DNA of 64,000 nucleotides from Sepioteuthis lessoniana (GCA_963585895.1 OY757916.1:19027223-19091222); one strand, 5' to 3'; numbered from the stretch's first letter, positions 1-10,001 are shown. Notes: generated by a model not told the origin, from the letters alone. A program made the numbers and translations.

Positions 1-59
1 ACTCCGCTTAAAAATTGACTTTGTGTCATATCCTGCCCGAGCAGAGGGGTTGGTAAATA
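1..59 (+). mobile_element. SINE-1, 3' end (cut by window edge)
   Basis: The stretch matches the 3' end of SINE-1, running from ACTCCGCTTAAAAATTGAC to the terminal GGGGTTGGTAAATA. The upstream part lies outside the window. It is inverted relative to the SINE-1 remnant starting near 642. Confidence 0.8.
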
Positions 60-334
60 GTACCATTTTGCTTCTTACGATTTTGAAAGAAGATGTTTTC
101 CCTAAAATTTAAAATCTTTCCAAATCGTTATCTGATGAAGTTTATAAAGAAGGAAACATTATATCAAAATAATATAAATGAATAAATAAAAACTCCTCTA
201 ACTTTACATTATACACTTTTTCAGGGAAGCTAATATCCTTACATAGGACTTTTTTATGACAGCTCCTTAAACAGATAGGATTGGGTTGATTTTTTCTTAT
301 GACAATTAAACCTTTGAACGTACAAGTTCAATAT

Positions 335-641
335 TTCAGGGTTGGTTTGTTGGGTTTAATGGCACATCAATTCTTTTATGTTATTTAATACTAAATTCTG
401 TTAAATATAAGTATATTAAATATATATGATTTGTAAACGACTTGCTAATTGGTAACATTATTTTTAAACGAACAAGAGCTCATTAGTTTAAATGGTTTCA
501 AGTATTGCTATTTAAAATTGATGATTCACCAACAGTCCTTTGTTTTCATCTAGTTAAATGGTTTCAAGTATAAATATTTCTATTTGACCAGTAGTTTAGA
601 CCCTAACAGGTATTACCACTTCGGGCGAGAGTAGAACTGGG
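335..641 (-). mobile_element. LR1 element, left part, old and interrupted
   Basis: On the minus strand this is the 3' part of LR1: the tail (read on plus as GGTTGGTTTGTTGGGTTTAA plus a diverged 'cacatcaa' box), several eroded internal units, and the ACCACTTCGGGCGAGAGT box. It stops at AACTGGGATTAA and resumes at 1741 with the same word, so one LR1 copy was split by a later SINE-1. Divergence is high, so this is among the oldest repeats here. Confidence 0.65.
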
Positions 642-769
642 ATTAAACATATTTACCAACCCTTCCGCTCGGGCAGGATATGACACAAGGTCAGTTTTTA
701 AGCGGAGTTTAACAGGTTTGAATTCAGAGTATTCCTTCTTCTAGACTAGTTGCATCACCAAGGCTGAAG
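642..769 (-). mobile_element. SINE-1, 3' half (split copy)
   Basis: Minus-strand SINE-1 from its terminal TTTACCCAACCCC-type end to GGCTGAAG. The rest continues at 1563 after a 793-bp insertion. The whole SINE is bounded by AACTGGGATTA on both sides (near 631 and 1743), a TSD in the host LR1. Confidence 0.85.
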
Positions 770-1562
770 TGTTATATACTCACATAATAAATATGCTTAT
801 ATACACATATACATGTTCATGCAGCATCCTAACGACACAATAATTAGACAGACGCACGATGATAAAGTCGCAGGAATAAACGACGCACGCAGAAAGACGC
901 AAGAAGACTTCTTTATAAAATATTTTACCTCTCACTTTACTTGTAAGGTTTCGAAGAGGGTTACTCAAAGTTTGCGTGTGAGAGGGAGCTGGAGACCGAA
1001 CATAACAGAAATATTTTGACCCCAAAGTTATGGCCGTCAGCGTTGTGTCTTTCTCGTTCTCCATTGGCTGCTCAACCGAGCACTGGCTTTCCTTACTACA
1101 TCTCGTCCTTCTCCGCCGCCAACTATACTGCTTGTCCTCAACTCTACTCGCCTGTCTGTGCTGGCTCGTTGAACCCAACTGACCGGAACTCAACTCAACT
1201 TTCCTCTGTTCAATTCTTCGGCCTTATATTACCTTCAAACTCTCACGCGGTGATATGGACACGCCTCCGCAACTTCTTCCGATATCTAGCGACCGGAATG
1301 TGTCACTTCCGCTAACTTTGGAATGGCCTGTGTGATCGTCATCGAGCGGAAATAACTGTCATCCAGTTCAGAGGTCACTCTCTTCCCGTGCGTCAGTCTA
1401 TGAGAGTATAATGGGATTTTTTTTTTTTACCTCATCCCATTTCATCAGCCAATTTCCGCCCACGCGATTTCCTCACATAACTGCCATCAGAATGTGTCAC
1501 TTCCTTCCGGTGCATTACCTTGAATGGCATTTTTGGCCGGGTCAACAGGTCAAAATATAACA
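770..1562. mobile_element. Putative solo LTR (793 bp) inside SINE-1
   Basis: The segment starts TGTTATAT and ends ATATAACA, so it has TG...CA termini within an 8-bp inverted repeat. It is flanked by the 4-bp duplication GAAG (766-769 and 1563-1566), present once in other SINE-1 copies at this site. This fits a solo LTR of a Gypsy- or BEL-type retrotransposon. No gag-pol sequence is seen. A minus-strand TATA-like ATATAAGG lies near 1222. Orientation and superfamily are undetermined. The minus-strand ORF at 780-1193 has no recognisable domain. Confidence 0.65.
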
Positions 1563-1740
1563 GAAGAACTCAGTCTGTCCTACTATTTACCCATAGCTGA
1601 AGGGAGAATAATTGGATTCATACCTTTCCCAAGGGTATTAGTGCTATGTGAAATGCTATCAGTCTCGTCTAGGATTTGAACTCGTGTCGCCGTGTCCATT
1701 TTCTACGACGATAACCATTACACCACGGGCACCTACAAAA
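1563..1740 (-). mobile_element. SINE-1, 5' half with tRNA-like head (split copy)
   Basis: This continues the copy begun at 642. It has the SINE core (CTTTCCCAAGGGTATTAGTG on plus) and, at the right, the tRNA-like head with the B box read on minus as GAGTTCAAATCC and the A-box region GTGGTGTAATGG. Confidence 0.85.
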
Positions 1741-1915
1741 CTGGGATTAATAGCAATGAAAGAGTACTCCACATTATCCAAAATTCCAGGACTGGAGACT
1801 CACCATCGGATGGTTTAGTGTCATATACATGACACTCGTTTGGTGGAAGGGGTTGTTAACTCTCTAGAGAGATGAAGTTTGCGTATTTGACCGCCCAATC
1901 CGACTGGGTTCAATC
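1741..1915 (-). mobile_element. LR1 element, head part (continues 335-641)
   Basis: Head region of LR1 on the minus strand: the boxes GGAGACTCACCATCGGATGG, GTGTCATATACATGACACTC and a terminal CCAATCCGACTGGG correspond to the conserved LR1 head. It completes the interrupted copy upstream. Confidence 0.7.
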
Positions 1916-2097
1916 TAAGTAATATTTTACTATATATACGATGAATCAGATATTTTGTTCAAGGAGAATCAGTACCCAGTCCACTGAGATTTTAGACATT
2001 CACTAAAATTAGATTGATTAATAAAATTAGATAAAACATTAATATATAAACAATTGAATATGAAACATGTTCTTCAAACGAGAATTGACACAGCCCA

Positions 2098-2195
2098 GTA
2101 GGCTGGTTTGGTTTCTTCGTTTAATGACATATCAACCTTCATGGGATATATAATGCTCAAGTCATTCTTGTTGAAGAACAGTAGAGGTGTAATAT
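2098..2195 (-). mobile_element. SINE-2, 3' end fragment
   Basis: On plus it reads GGTTTCTTCGTTTAATGACA then TATCAACCTTCATGG and ends near GAAGAACAGTAGAGG, the reverse of the SINE-2 tail and the segment before it. Head and core are missing. Confidence 0.65.
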
Positions 2196-2289
2196 AATGG
2201 CCGAGGGATTTCGTTTTATATATCTTGCCTTTCGATTTAGTTAGGCTGAGAACCTTTCGCTTAGCGCATGGGTTATTTAGGTGCAACAT

Positions 2290-2650
2290 AAGCGCAGGTG
2301 TTCACGCGCGCGCGGGGAGGGTGTGTTATTTAGAGATGTCAAAATAAAAATCCCAGATAGAAAATATATGACCAGGGGATGTAAATGACGTCATTCACCG
2401 TGCGAGGATAATTTTGGGGATTTGAAAAAAGTCAGTGAGTTGAGTTTTTGCCGTCCGAAGAAGAAGGTTGACTTTCGGAGCTCGCCGAGGCCTTGCGGCG
2501 AGTGCCGCACGTGGTGGTGGGGGGGGGGGTCATATGGAAAAGTTAGCGTAGAAAGATTGTATATATCTCTCCTTATGTCGAAAAACCTTTTAACTCAAAG
2601 GTAATAAAAAAAAGTTTCGTACCTGAACTAAGAAGTCGTAAATGGTTTTT
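2290..2650. other. No gene; alternating CG tract and G-run
   Basis: Nothing codes convincingly here. It holds a short alternating purine-pyrimidine tract (CACGCGCGCGCGGGGAGG, near 2303) and a run of G interrupted by T (near 2513-2530). An open 60-codon frame over the G-run has no recognisable domain. Confidence 0.4.
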
Positions 2651-2668
2651 TTTTTGTGTTTCAGGATT

Positions 2669-2796
2669 GTAATTTACAAAGCTCTTTGCTTCGATGAGGC
2701 ACAAGGCTGAATAAATGGGGCGCCCAATGAGACGCGAACTCACTCGTGTAGGTTTGCTAGTCTAGCTTGCTAACCGTTACACCACCAGAGGTGCCC
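2669..2796 (-). mobile_element. SINE-4: compact tRNA-derived SINE with 18-bp TSD
   Basis: On minus the element starts GGGCACCTCTGGTGGTGTAA, carries an A-box-like TGGTGTAACGG and a T-arm-like GAGTTCGCGTCTC, then has a short unrelated tail ending in GCTTTGTAAATTAC. The flanks are TTTTTGTGTTTCAGGATT (2651-2668) and TTTTTGTGTTCCAGGATT (2797-2814), an 18-bp duplication with one mismatch. The 5' end abuts the TSD exactly, supporting a full-length SINE of about 128 bp. No second copy was noticed here. A mutated tRNA pseudogene is the alternative, but the long TSD argues for retrotransposition. Confidence 0.7.
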
Positions 2797-2937
2797 TTTT
2801 TGTGTTCCAGGATTCCTATGTTATCTATATATGAGTGATGAACATTCTATTTACGTTTCACATATCCTTATCATGGGTATGTTACAGAGGTACTATTAAA
2901 GCCATTGCTGAGGGGATGCCTTTTACGAAAGTGTTTA

Positions 2938-3032
2938 TTCGAAAGTAAACATAACAGAGCGATTTAAATTCAAACTCGCTTCCTACGATATCACAATCCA
3001 TTGTGCAACGGAGACTCCCACTTTTTCTCGCA
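2938..3032 (-). mobile_element. SINE-2 head fragment, diverged
   Basis: Read on plus: CGAAAGTAAACATAACAGAG, AAATTCAAACTCG and CAATCCATTGTGCAACGGAG. This follows the order of the SINE-2 head on the minus strand (B-box region, anticodon region, 5' end) but with many changes. Confidence 0.5.
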
Positions 3033-3206
3033 AGTGGATTATGCTCTAAGAATACATTCAAAACGTTAAACTTTTAACGAAATTGAAAGCAACGAACAAG
3101 TCTCCTTTTTACTTAAAACTTCTAAAATCCTTATCTTGCGATTAAAATTGGATTATACTGATCCATCTGAAAGCCTTTCTCTGTTAGTCTATGATAAAAA
3201 AAAAAG

Positions 3207-3442
3207 TTGTTGGCAACCATAGTCAAGGGCAACCAGAAGGCTCCCTTTTTAATAGCTACTATACTGAGGCGCAGGGGTGGGCGCTATTCCTTACCCAGGA
3301 TTGCTCCACTTTACCCTTGATACGTACCTTATATTGCTGAGTGTTAAGTAAGGAGGTATCAGGTACCATTTTTAAAGTTTTTGGTATGACACGACCTGGG
3401 ATTGAACTCAGGTCTCCCGGATCATGGGCGAGCACTCTATTG
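3207..3442 (-). mobile_element. SINE-3, near full length
   Basis: Minus-strand SINE-3. On plus it reads from GGCAACCATAGTCAAGGGCA through TTGCTCCACTTTACCC to GACCTGGGATTGAACTCAGG, the reverse of the B box GAGTTCAATCCC. The end at GGGCGAGCACTCTA is the tRNA-like head. Confidence 0.85.
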
Positions 3443-3675
3443 AAATTTAGGAAACGAATTTTGTTACCACTTGCGTTAAATAGGGAATTTGTGTTTTCGA
3501 AGTTGTTTTTACTATTTGTTTTGGTTTTTCTTTGTTGTGCAGTATGTAATTTGTATGCCTTAGTAATTAAAGTTTTTGTAATGAGGGAGGTAGTGGGATT
3601 TGGGGTTAATATTATGCGCCTTTTTATAGGATTGATATTTGAGCTAGGTTTTTTATTTTATTCATATTGTAGGCT

Positions 3676-4290
3676 GTATGTTTGTGAAACCCCTCTTAAA
3701 CTAGTAGACAAATTCACTTACCTAGGAAGCAGCATCGCATCAACCGAAAAGGACATCGACACGAGGTTAACGAAAGCATGAACAGCTATCAATAGGCTAT
3801 CGATTATATGGAAATCAGACCTAACCGATAAAATGAAACGCAGTTTCTTCCAGGCAACGGTCGCATCGATACTGCTATATGGATGCACTACATGGACTCT
3901 AACAAAAAGGCTGGAGAAGAAGCTAGACGACAATTACACAAGAATGCTGCGAGCAATCTTGAACAAATCCTGGCGGCAACACCTCAGAAAACACCAACTG
4001 TACGGCCACCTGCCTCCTATCACGAAAACTATTCAAGTTAGACGAACCAGACATGCAGGACACTGCTGGAGAAGCAGGGACGAACTCATAAGAGATGTAC
4101 TCTTATGGACCCCCACACATGGCCGTGCAAAAGCAGGACGACCAGCACGAACATACATCCAGCAACTATGTGAGGATATGAGATGTTGCCCAGAAGACCT
4201 GCCTGAGGCAATGAAGGATAGGGAAAAGTGGCGAGAGAGGGTCAGGGATATCCGTGCTACCAGCACGACATGATGATGATGATGATGCTT
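3676..4290 (+). mobile_element. RTE-like LINE, 5'-truncated, with (TGA)n tail
   Basis: The frame reads TPLKLVDKFTYLGSSIAST, then RLTKA, a stop at 3779-3781 where relatives have Trp, then ORF 3833-4273 (146 aa). That ORF carries the C-terminal landmarks of a LINE reverse-transcriptase protein: LLYGCTTWTLTKRLEKKLD, LRAILNKSWRQH, RRTRHAGHCWRSRDEL and GRPARTYIQQLCEDM. It ends in a (TGA)n run. Assignment to an RTE-like clade rests on my memory of this C-terminal signature and the simple-repeat 3' end. Apart from the one nonsense codon the frame is open, so the copy is fairly young. Sequence upstream of about 3676 is unrelated. Confidence 0.8.
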
Positions 4291-4454
4291 GTGAATGTTT
4301 ATGGCTTTTGATTCGGCACGGTGAATGAAAGATTCAGGATTTTGTTATTTGAAAAAAGAGTTTTGATATGTTCAAATTCTTCGTTTAGAGAATTGGAGAA
4401 GCAGATTCTAAGATTTCTCAGGAAAAAAAATATGAGAATGACACTTTTTGTTTT

Positions 4455-4800
4455 ATCGGTATGATTCGAATAAAAATGTATGTAGTCATTTTTATTGGAA
4501 GGAATATTATGTTCTTTAGTAGAAATGATTTTCTAGAATTTTTGGAACCCCAACCTTTCAACGACATCCTATCCAATGAAATCCTCTATTTTAGATACAT
4601 CGACGAGATTTTATCATTTATCCCAAAGAACATAATATTCCGTCCATTCGCACACAAATTCAAACAAGTTGAACTAAGCATTATTTTCACATACGAACTT
4701 GAGAAAAATAAATCCTTACTTTTCCCTGGACATCTTACTTATAAACAACATCAATAAATTAGAATTTACAAGTTTATTACAAGATAAACAACAAAAATTA
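4455..4800 (+). pseudogene. Penelope-like element reverse transcriptase fragment
   Basis: ORF 4461-4757 (98 aa) contains YFRYIDEILSFIPKN, matching the YxDD-type motif C region of PLE reverse transcriptases, followed by FTYELEKNKSLLFP. After a frameshift near 4730 it continues as LLINNINKLEF. The catalytic pair reads D-E instead of D-D, so it cannot be active. Finger, palm and endonuclease parts are absent. It is probably related to the PLE at 48.5 kb, inferred from the similar lysine- and asparagine-rich style. Confidence 0.7.
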
Positions 4801-5035
4801 CTACATACATTTTTATAGGTTTTTTCAAAATATCATCGTCTCTAAGAAAAATAATACTAAAAGATTTTTAAATCCACACTGAAGATTTCTCTTAATATTT
4901 AAAGTAAAAAAATGTTACAAATCCATTTCTTAAACCACAAAACGACATTTATTTTTCAAAAAAATTCCATCGCATGACATAACGTATTTATAACATATCG
5001 GACTGTTTATTCCCTTAAATTTAAATTAAGGAAGG

Positions 5036-5218
5036 CATCATCATCATCATCATGTCGTGCCGCCAGCAAGGATATCCCTAGCCATCTCCCGCCACTTCTC
5101 CCTATCATTCATCGCCTCCGGCAGGTCTTCTGGGTTACATCCCCTTTCCTCACATAGCTGCTGTATATAAGTTCGGACTGGTCGTCCTGCTTTTGCTTGG
5201 CCATATGTGGGGGTCCAT
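5036..5218 (-). mobile_element. RTE-like LINE, short 3' end
   Basis: Begins on plus with (ATC)n then ATGTCGTGCCGCCAGCAAGG, the reverse of the RTE-like LINE 3' end. It encodes on minus the terminal protein segment (TYIQQLCEERGCNPEDLPEA-like). Truncated at about 180 bp, next to a (TA)n run. It faces the copy at 3676-4290. Confidence 0.85.
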
Positions 5219-5265
5219 ATATATATATAATAAGTTTAATATATATATGTATATATATATATATA
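5219..5265. repeat. (TA)n microsatellite
   Basis: Imperfect TA-rich repeat that abuts the truncated RTE-like end. It accounts for the Ile-Tyr runs in translated frames here, which are not genes. Confidence 0.9.
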
Positions 5266-5269
5266 TTAG

Positions 5270-5979
5270 ACAATCTCGAAGGACTGATCTTACATTCATT
5301 TCATTCAAGGAATCAAATTTCACTTACGAGCTCGAAGGAAGGCATAAAGCCTTAAAATTTTATGGAGGAGGGGAAGAAAGTGGTCATGTATTTCTATATG
5401 TTCTAAGGGAACCTAGATAGCTGTATTCGCCGACCCATTCAACAGTTCAATATATAGATAGTCATCCATCACTAATCACGCTGCAAACACCAAAATACCA
5501 CATTTGCTCTGTGAAAAGACCAACTTAAAAAACCCCGAATGGAATGAATGATTTCATTTTCAATATATGGTTTATTTACAAAAATGTTATATGATGGGGA
5601 TGGGAGAAAAAACCTCGAAATATACAAAAGACGAAACAAAGGAAAAAATTCCCCGTTTGGTTGCCCTCCCATCCTCCCGTCTACGAAGTGTAGACCGACT
5701 GTTTTCCAGTGTTCGAAAACACCGAAAACAAGTCGGACCTACGCTAAGTGGGAGAGAGCTCCTAATCTAATGGGGAAAAAAAGACAAGGTTGGGCGCGGT
5801 ATGGGCAGTTAATGGGAGGTAATATGGATTTTGTACACGTGAAATTCCAAGATCTTCAGTAAAAGCGGGTTGAGGTGCAAAAAATAATAGGGATGGGGAA
5901 GACCTTCGAGACTAATAACTAGATGACAGGGACGATGACTCAAAACATACTGCTCACTAGGTTTCAAGGAAAACTTTGC
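5270..5979. other. Unassigned, no recognised feature
   Basis: Overlapping frames at 5548-5862 and 5567-5770 have no family signature and read each other's strand. The segment lies downstream (on minus) of the LINE-like ORF at 5980-6441 and may be its 3' untranslated region; that is inference from position only. Confidence 0.3.
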
Positions 5980-6441
5980 CTACTTACCTGGGATGGGGTC
6001 CCAAAAGACACCGTGGGCAGGAGGAGGAGGGAAGGATGACTCCAACGTTGTCTCCTTTCGTACGACCAGGCTCGCTGCATTCACCCACCTTTTGTCGAAT
6101 GTTATGCGATCCAAGCGTTTTCTATCGCATCTGATTTTGACCCTAAGCTGATGCCTAAAATACAAAACCAGATCACGATGAGAAAAGATTGCATCGTCAT
6201 ACAATCCCTTCTTTCGCGTCGACCAAATGACCATTCGAGCTACAGCTAGGATTGCAAGAAACACCACACGATTCTCACCCTTAAACCGAGGTAAAACGTT
6301 GTCTACGATGCAACCAACATCGAGCAGCACAAGCTGACTGGGTTCGATCCGAGCCGTCCACTCCCCGCCGTAGTCCCAGAACGGGAAAAATCGCTCGCAG
6401 TAGTATCGGACTGTATTATTCTGTTTTTCACATAACTGCAT
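5980..6441 (-). pseudogene. LINE ORF2 C-terminal region (L1/Tx1-like?), 153 aa
   Basis: The open frame contains FKGENRVVFLAILAVARMVI, WSTRKKGLYDDAIFSHRDLV, FRHQLRVKIRCDRKRLD and FDKRWVNAASLVVRK. This pattern, with hydrophobic helices and then a basic RQLRxKIRxDRxRL stretch, resembles the extreme C-terminus of ORF2 in L1/Tx1-type LINEs as I remember them. No reverse transcriptase, endonuclease or zinc-knuckle part is present on this strand, so it is 5'-truncated at about 6445. The frame is long and uninterrupted, suggesting a recent insertion. Another LINE clade is possible. Confidence 0.5.
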
Positions 6442-6627
6442 CTACTGGCCCTGAAGAAGACTTCCAACTGAATCAAAAAATCTATTTTGTTATAATAATT
6501 TCTCTTACAAAAATGAATTATCTATTTTGATCAAATATTTTGGTATTCAGACGAAAGCTTGAAGATGAAAGGCACTTAACGAACCTCCAAACATATATCT
6601 TTCTTCCGTTTTTACCTTTTTCTATAT

Positions 6628-6662
6628 ATGTATATGTATGTGTGTGTATATATGGATATATT

Positions 6663-6700
<38 letters not shown>
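6628..6700. repeat. (TA)n / (TG)n microsatellite
   Basis: TATATGTATGTG and then a pure (TA)n run sit exactly at the 3' terminus of the RTE-like LINE that follows. Either the LINE inserted into it or the tail expanded. Confidence 0.9.
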
Positions 6701-6701
<1 letters not shown>

Positions 6702-7142
6702 TCATCATGATCATGTCGTGCCGACAGCACGGATATCCCTGATCCTCTCTCGCTACTCCTCCCTATCATTCATCGCTTCTGGCAGGTCCTCAGGGCTACA
6801 TCCCGTATCCTCACAGAGCTGTTGTATGTAGGTTCGATCTGGTCGCCTTGCTTTTACTCAGCCATGTGAGGAGGTCCATAGGAGAACATCACTTATGAGC
6901 TCGTCCCTGCTTCTCCAGCAGTGTCCTGCATGTCTGGTTCGTCTAACGTTGATAGTTTTCGTGATGAGAGGTAGGTGTCCATACAGCTGGTGCTTTGTGG
7001 GATATTGCCTCCAGGACTTGTTCAAAATCGCTCGCAGCATTCTTGTGTAATTGCCGTCAAGCTTTTTCTCCATCCGTTTAGTTAGCGTCCAAGTAGTGCA
7101 TCCATATCGCAGTATCAACACGACCGCAGCTTGGAAGAAACA
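6698..7142 (-). mobile_element. RTE-like LINE 3' end, 5'-truncated
   Basis: On minus: FFQAAVVLILRYGCTTWTLT, KKLDGNYTRMLRAILNKSW, RRTRHAGHCWRSRDEL, then an internal stop in place of the Gly-Arg-Ala step, a further frame RPDRTYIQQLCEDTG, and a (GAT)n tail on minus. It is a close relative of the copies at 3676 and 30905. The 5' truncation abuts a (TG)n/(TC)n repeat. Confidence 0.85.
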
Positions 7143-8109
7143 AGTGTGTATGTGTGTGCGTGTGTGTGTGTGTGTCTGTCTGTCTGTCTGTCGTAGAATG
7201 GATACTCGGTATTTTCTAGGTAGAAATAACATAGTAACAGTTTAGTAAGAAATGTGTTTTATAGCGCATTCATTGTGATTTATTTTGTTTTATGTAGAAA
7301 TGAACCTTAGTAAAAATCTACATCAAAATAGAGTTACCCCTTTTTAATACTTATTTATAAACAAAAATAAAACCTCGCTTCTGTTCTCGAACTAATTATC
7401 TGTTTGGCAATGCTAGATTAATGGACTACTTACTTGTTTTAGATGTCGTTTGATTTCCAAAGTGAAATACACGGGAGATAACAATTGTTGCGTAGATAAA
7501 ATATGGAAAATTGCCAAGTTGGAATGTCCAAAAAGTACCCATAACTCGATTCCAATTTCAATCTCATTAGCTGGGAAATTTAGGGGAACGTTATCATAGA
7601 AAAGTTTATGCAAAAATATCCCGTTTTTCTAATAACTCTGAAACAAGCAAACAGACGCAAATATGTAATGTTATAACACACACACACACACACACATACA
7701 CGCACACATACAGTGATTTACAGACAGATAGACAGACAGACAAAAAGAAAGAGAGGGAGAGAAGGAAAAGAGACACACAAAGACACTTTTAAAAGAAAAA
7801 AGAGTGTGTAGTTATGAGTTGAAAATCCATAAACTTAGGTTTTAAAAAAGCCATTGAGAAAGCAGACGGTAACGGTAGAAGATAAGATACATGAACGAGG
7901 CTAAAAATAACAACCTATATTTAAAAAAAAAAAAAAAGATAGTAAGATAGAAACATTCATAACGGCGAATATTCATTTTACCATTTTGATTGAGAATCTC
8001 ATTGAATATTTTAATGTCGGAATTAGATTTATGTGCAAATTCTAATTCCTATCTGCTTCGGAAACTTGTTCGTGGTCAATAGACTTATATTAGAAAGTCT
8101 ATCACAGTC
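7143..8109. other. Gap with microsatellites, no gene
   Basis: Contains (TG)n(TC)n at 7143-7190, (CA)n with (CAGA)n at 7675-7745 and short A-runs. The minus-strand frame at 7413-7613 (66 aa) has no recognisable domain. Nothing else could be assigned. Confidence 0.5.
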
Positions 8110-9305
8110 TTATGTTTTGTCCAATCGGCTTGAACAGTAGAAAACACCGACTAACGAGTCCTGATATGAGACTAAACAATCTGATGGTGAGGTTCTTGTA
8201 ATGCTGGAGATTTGGGGAATGCGGAGTACCCCTTCATTGCCATCGCTCGGGCCCGGAGTGGTAGCACCTGATAGGGTCTTATCTAGATCTAAACAGTGGT
8301 TTGAGTTTACTGTTTTTGCATTTAAACTGCGTGTATATGCTAAACTGAATTATTTAAAATGGAACTGTTTTGACATTTAAACTGCGTACTTAAGCTAAAC
8401 TGAATTACTCGAAATAGAACTGTTTTGACCTCTAAACTGTGTACTTATATTAAACTGAATTATCTGAAATAAAACTGTTTTGTCTGGGGCAGTAGAAACA
8501 CCGGCAGCACCTCTGCAGAAGTGTAAGACTCCCCCAATGAATGTCCAAGATATGACACTAAAAGATCTGATGGTAAGGTTCCAGTGATGCTGGAGCTTTG
8601 GGGAATGCGGTATACCTCTTCATTGCCATTGCTCCTAAGTCCACTCTGGCCCGGAATGGTAGCACCTGATTGGGCCCTATCTATGGGTTAAATAGAACTT
8701 AACTGCATACTTATGCTAAACTGAATTGTTTGAATTATAACTGTTTGACAAAACTGAATAGCTTGAAATAGAAATGTTTTTAACTATTAAATCGTACTTG
8801 CATTTAAACTGTGTGCTTATGCTAAACTGAATTGTTTGAAATGGAACTGCCTTTGACATTGAAACTGTACTTACACTAAACTAAATTGTTATATATAGAA
8901 CTGTTTTGACATTTAACTGTGTGAAAACGGAATTAGCTGAATTAGAATTGTTTGAATAAATTGAATAGTTTGAAATAGAAATGTTTTTGACAATTAAACC
9001 GTGTACTAATGCTAAACTGGATAGGTTGAAATAGAACTATTTGCATAAAAATTAATTAACCTACAAAGGTTGATATGCCATAAAACCCAACCAACCAACT
9101 AAACTGAATTAGCTGAATTAGAACTGTTTGAATAAACTGAATAGCTTGAAATAGAAATGTTTCTGACAATGAAACTGTGTACTCATGCTAAACAGAATTG
9201 GTTGAAACAGAACTGACTATTTGCATAAAAATAGATTAGGCGTTAAATAACCTACAAAGGTTGATATGCCATAAAAACACAACCAACAGACCAACCAACT
9301 AATGT
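8110..9305 (+). mobile_element. LR1: two head-to-tail copies with duplicated tail
   Basis: A first LR1 head (CCAATCGGCTTGAACAGTAG; ATCTGATGGTGAGGTTC; TGGGGAATGCGGAGTACCCC) runs into AAACTGAATTATTT-type units. A second head begins near 8470 (CAGTAGAAACACCGGCAGCA; AAGATCTGATGGTAAGG) and again runs into units. The tail CCTACAAAGGTTGATATGCC occurs twice, near 9060 and 9246, separated by another set of units. The two tails with units between match the arrangement at 20753-21590, suggesting a dimeric-tail subfamily. It has no coding frame. Confidence 0.8.
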
Positions 9306-9582
9306 AGTCATTTTTATTTGTTAGTTCTATTTGTTACTTTTATTTATCTATTCATTTTTTTAGATCTTAAATATGGACCATGTTCACTTTTTTTATCTGT
9401 AACACTAATTGAATAAGACACTTATGTATGTATTTGAATACTACGTCCAGTGATCACCTCAAATGAATAATGGACCATTCCATGTCTGTAAGGAAAGATT
9501 TTTAAAAAAAAGAACACGCTACACGAGAAAGAAAAAAAGAAAGAAACAAAGAAAGAAAGAAAAGATTAAATGTATATATATA

Positions 9583-9585
9583 AAT

Positions 9586-9628
<43 letters not shown>
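9583..9628. repeat. (CA)n(TA)n microsatellite
   Basis: A CA run changes directly to a TA run. It sits at the left edge of the inverted repeat at 9629. Confidence 0.9.
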
Positions 9629-9630
<2 letters not shown>

Positions 9631-9757
9631 ATAAAAATAAGTGGAAAAGTGGATGAATCAAACACTTACAACGGGCCTTTCCTTGAATAAAGAACGAAAT
9701 ATTACTACTTAACCCGTTGTAAGTATTTGATTTATCCACTTTTCCACTTATTTTTAT
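9629..9757. mobile_element. MITE-like inverted repeat, 45-bp arms
   Basis: The left arm (ATAAAAATAAGTGGAAAAGT... to ACAACGGG, 9629-9675) is nearly the exact reverse complement of the right arm (9713-9757, ending CCACTTATTTTTAT). The spacer is about 37 bp and contains AATAAAGAACGAAATATTAC. A partial relative of the spacer and right side is at 26505-26620, so this is a dispersed family, not a single palindrome. No transposase is present. A folded-back local duplication is an alternative. Confidence 0.6.
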
Positions 9758-9775
9758 CATCTTATCAGATTTACC

Positions 9776-9838
9776 AAAATTTAACATTTCTCCATATATA
9801 TATATATATATATATATATGGAGAAATGGTAAATTTTG
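9776..9838. repeat. (TA)n flanked by inverted CAAAATTTA...CATTTCTCCAT arms
   Basis: CCAAAATTTAACATTTCTCC on the left and GGAGAAATGGTAAATTTTG on the right pair across a TA run, giving a cruciform-prone hairpin next to the 9629 element. Confidence 0.8.
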
Positions 9839-9947
9839 AGACAAACAGACAGACAGAATGAATGACTGAATGAAAAAAGAAATGATGAACGCTTATTTTC
9901 AAAACTTATTTTGTAATTAGTTTGTAATATTTTTCAAGGTTTTTAGA

Positions 9948-9948
<1 letters not shown>

Positions 9949-9999
<51 letters not shown>

Positions 10000-10001
10000 G
10001 A
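9949..10001. repeat. (AAT)n microsatellite
   Basis: About 17 AAT units immediately upstream of the REL LINE body. REL LINE 3' ends here also carry (TAA)n, so this could be the tail of an earlier copy into which the next one inserted. Confidence 0.9.

Noticed and set aside
780-1193. 137-codon minus-strand ORF
   Set aside because: It lies wholly within the putative solo LTR and has no domain or plausible composition for a conserved protein.
3341-3781. 146-codon ORF read as one protein
   Set aside because: It runs from a SINE-3 end through AT-rich low-complexity sequence into the RTE-like LINE; only the last 30 residues are meaningful.
5970-5990. Splice-donor-like CAG|GTAAGTA on minus at the end of the LINE ORF2-like frame
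   Set aside because: The same bases encode a normal Gly-Lys-stop end of the retrotransposon frame; no matching acceptor or downstream exon was found.
6628-6831. Frames with Ile-Tyr or Tyr-Ile runs, here and at 34665, 35081, 35350, 48239, 49879 and 53127
   Set aside because: They are translated (TA)n microsatellites or pieces of SINEs next to them, not membrane proteins.
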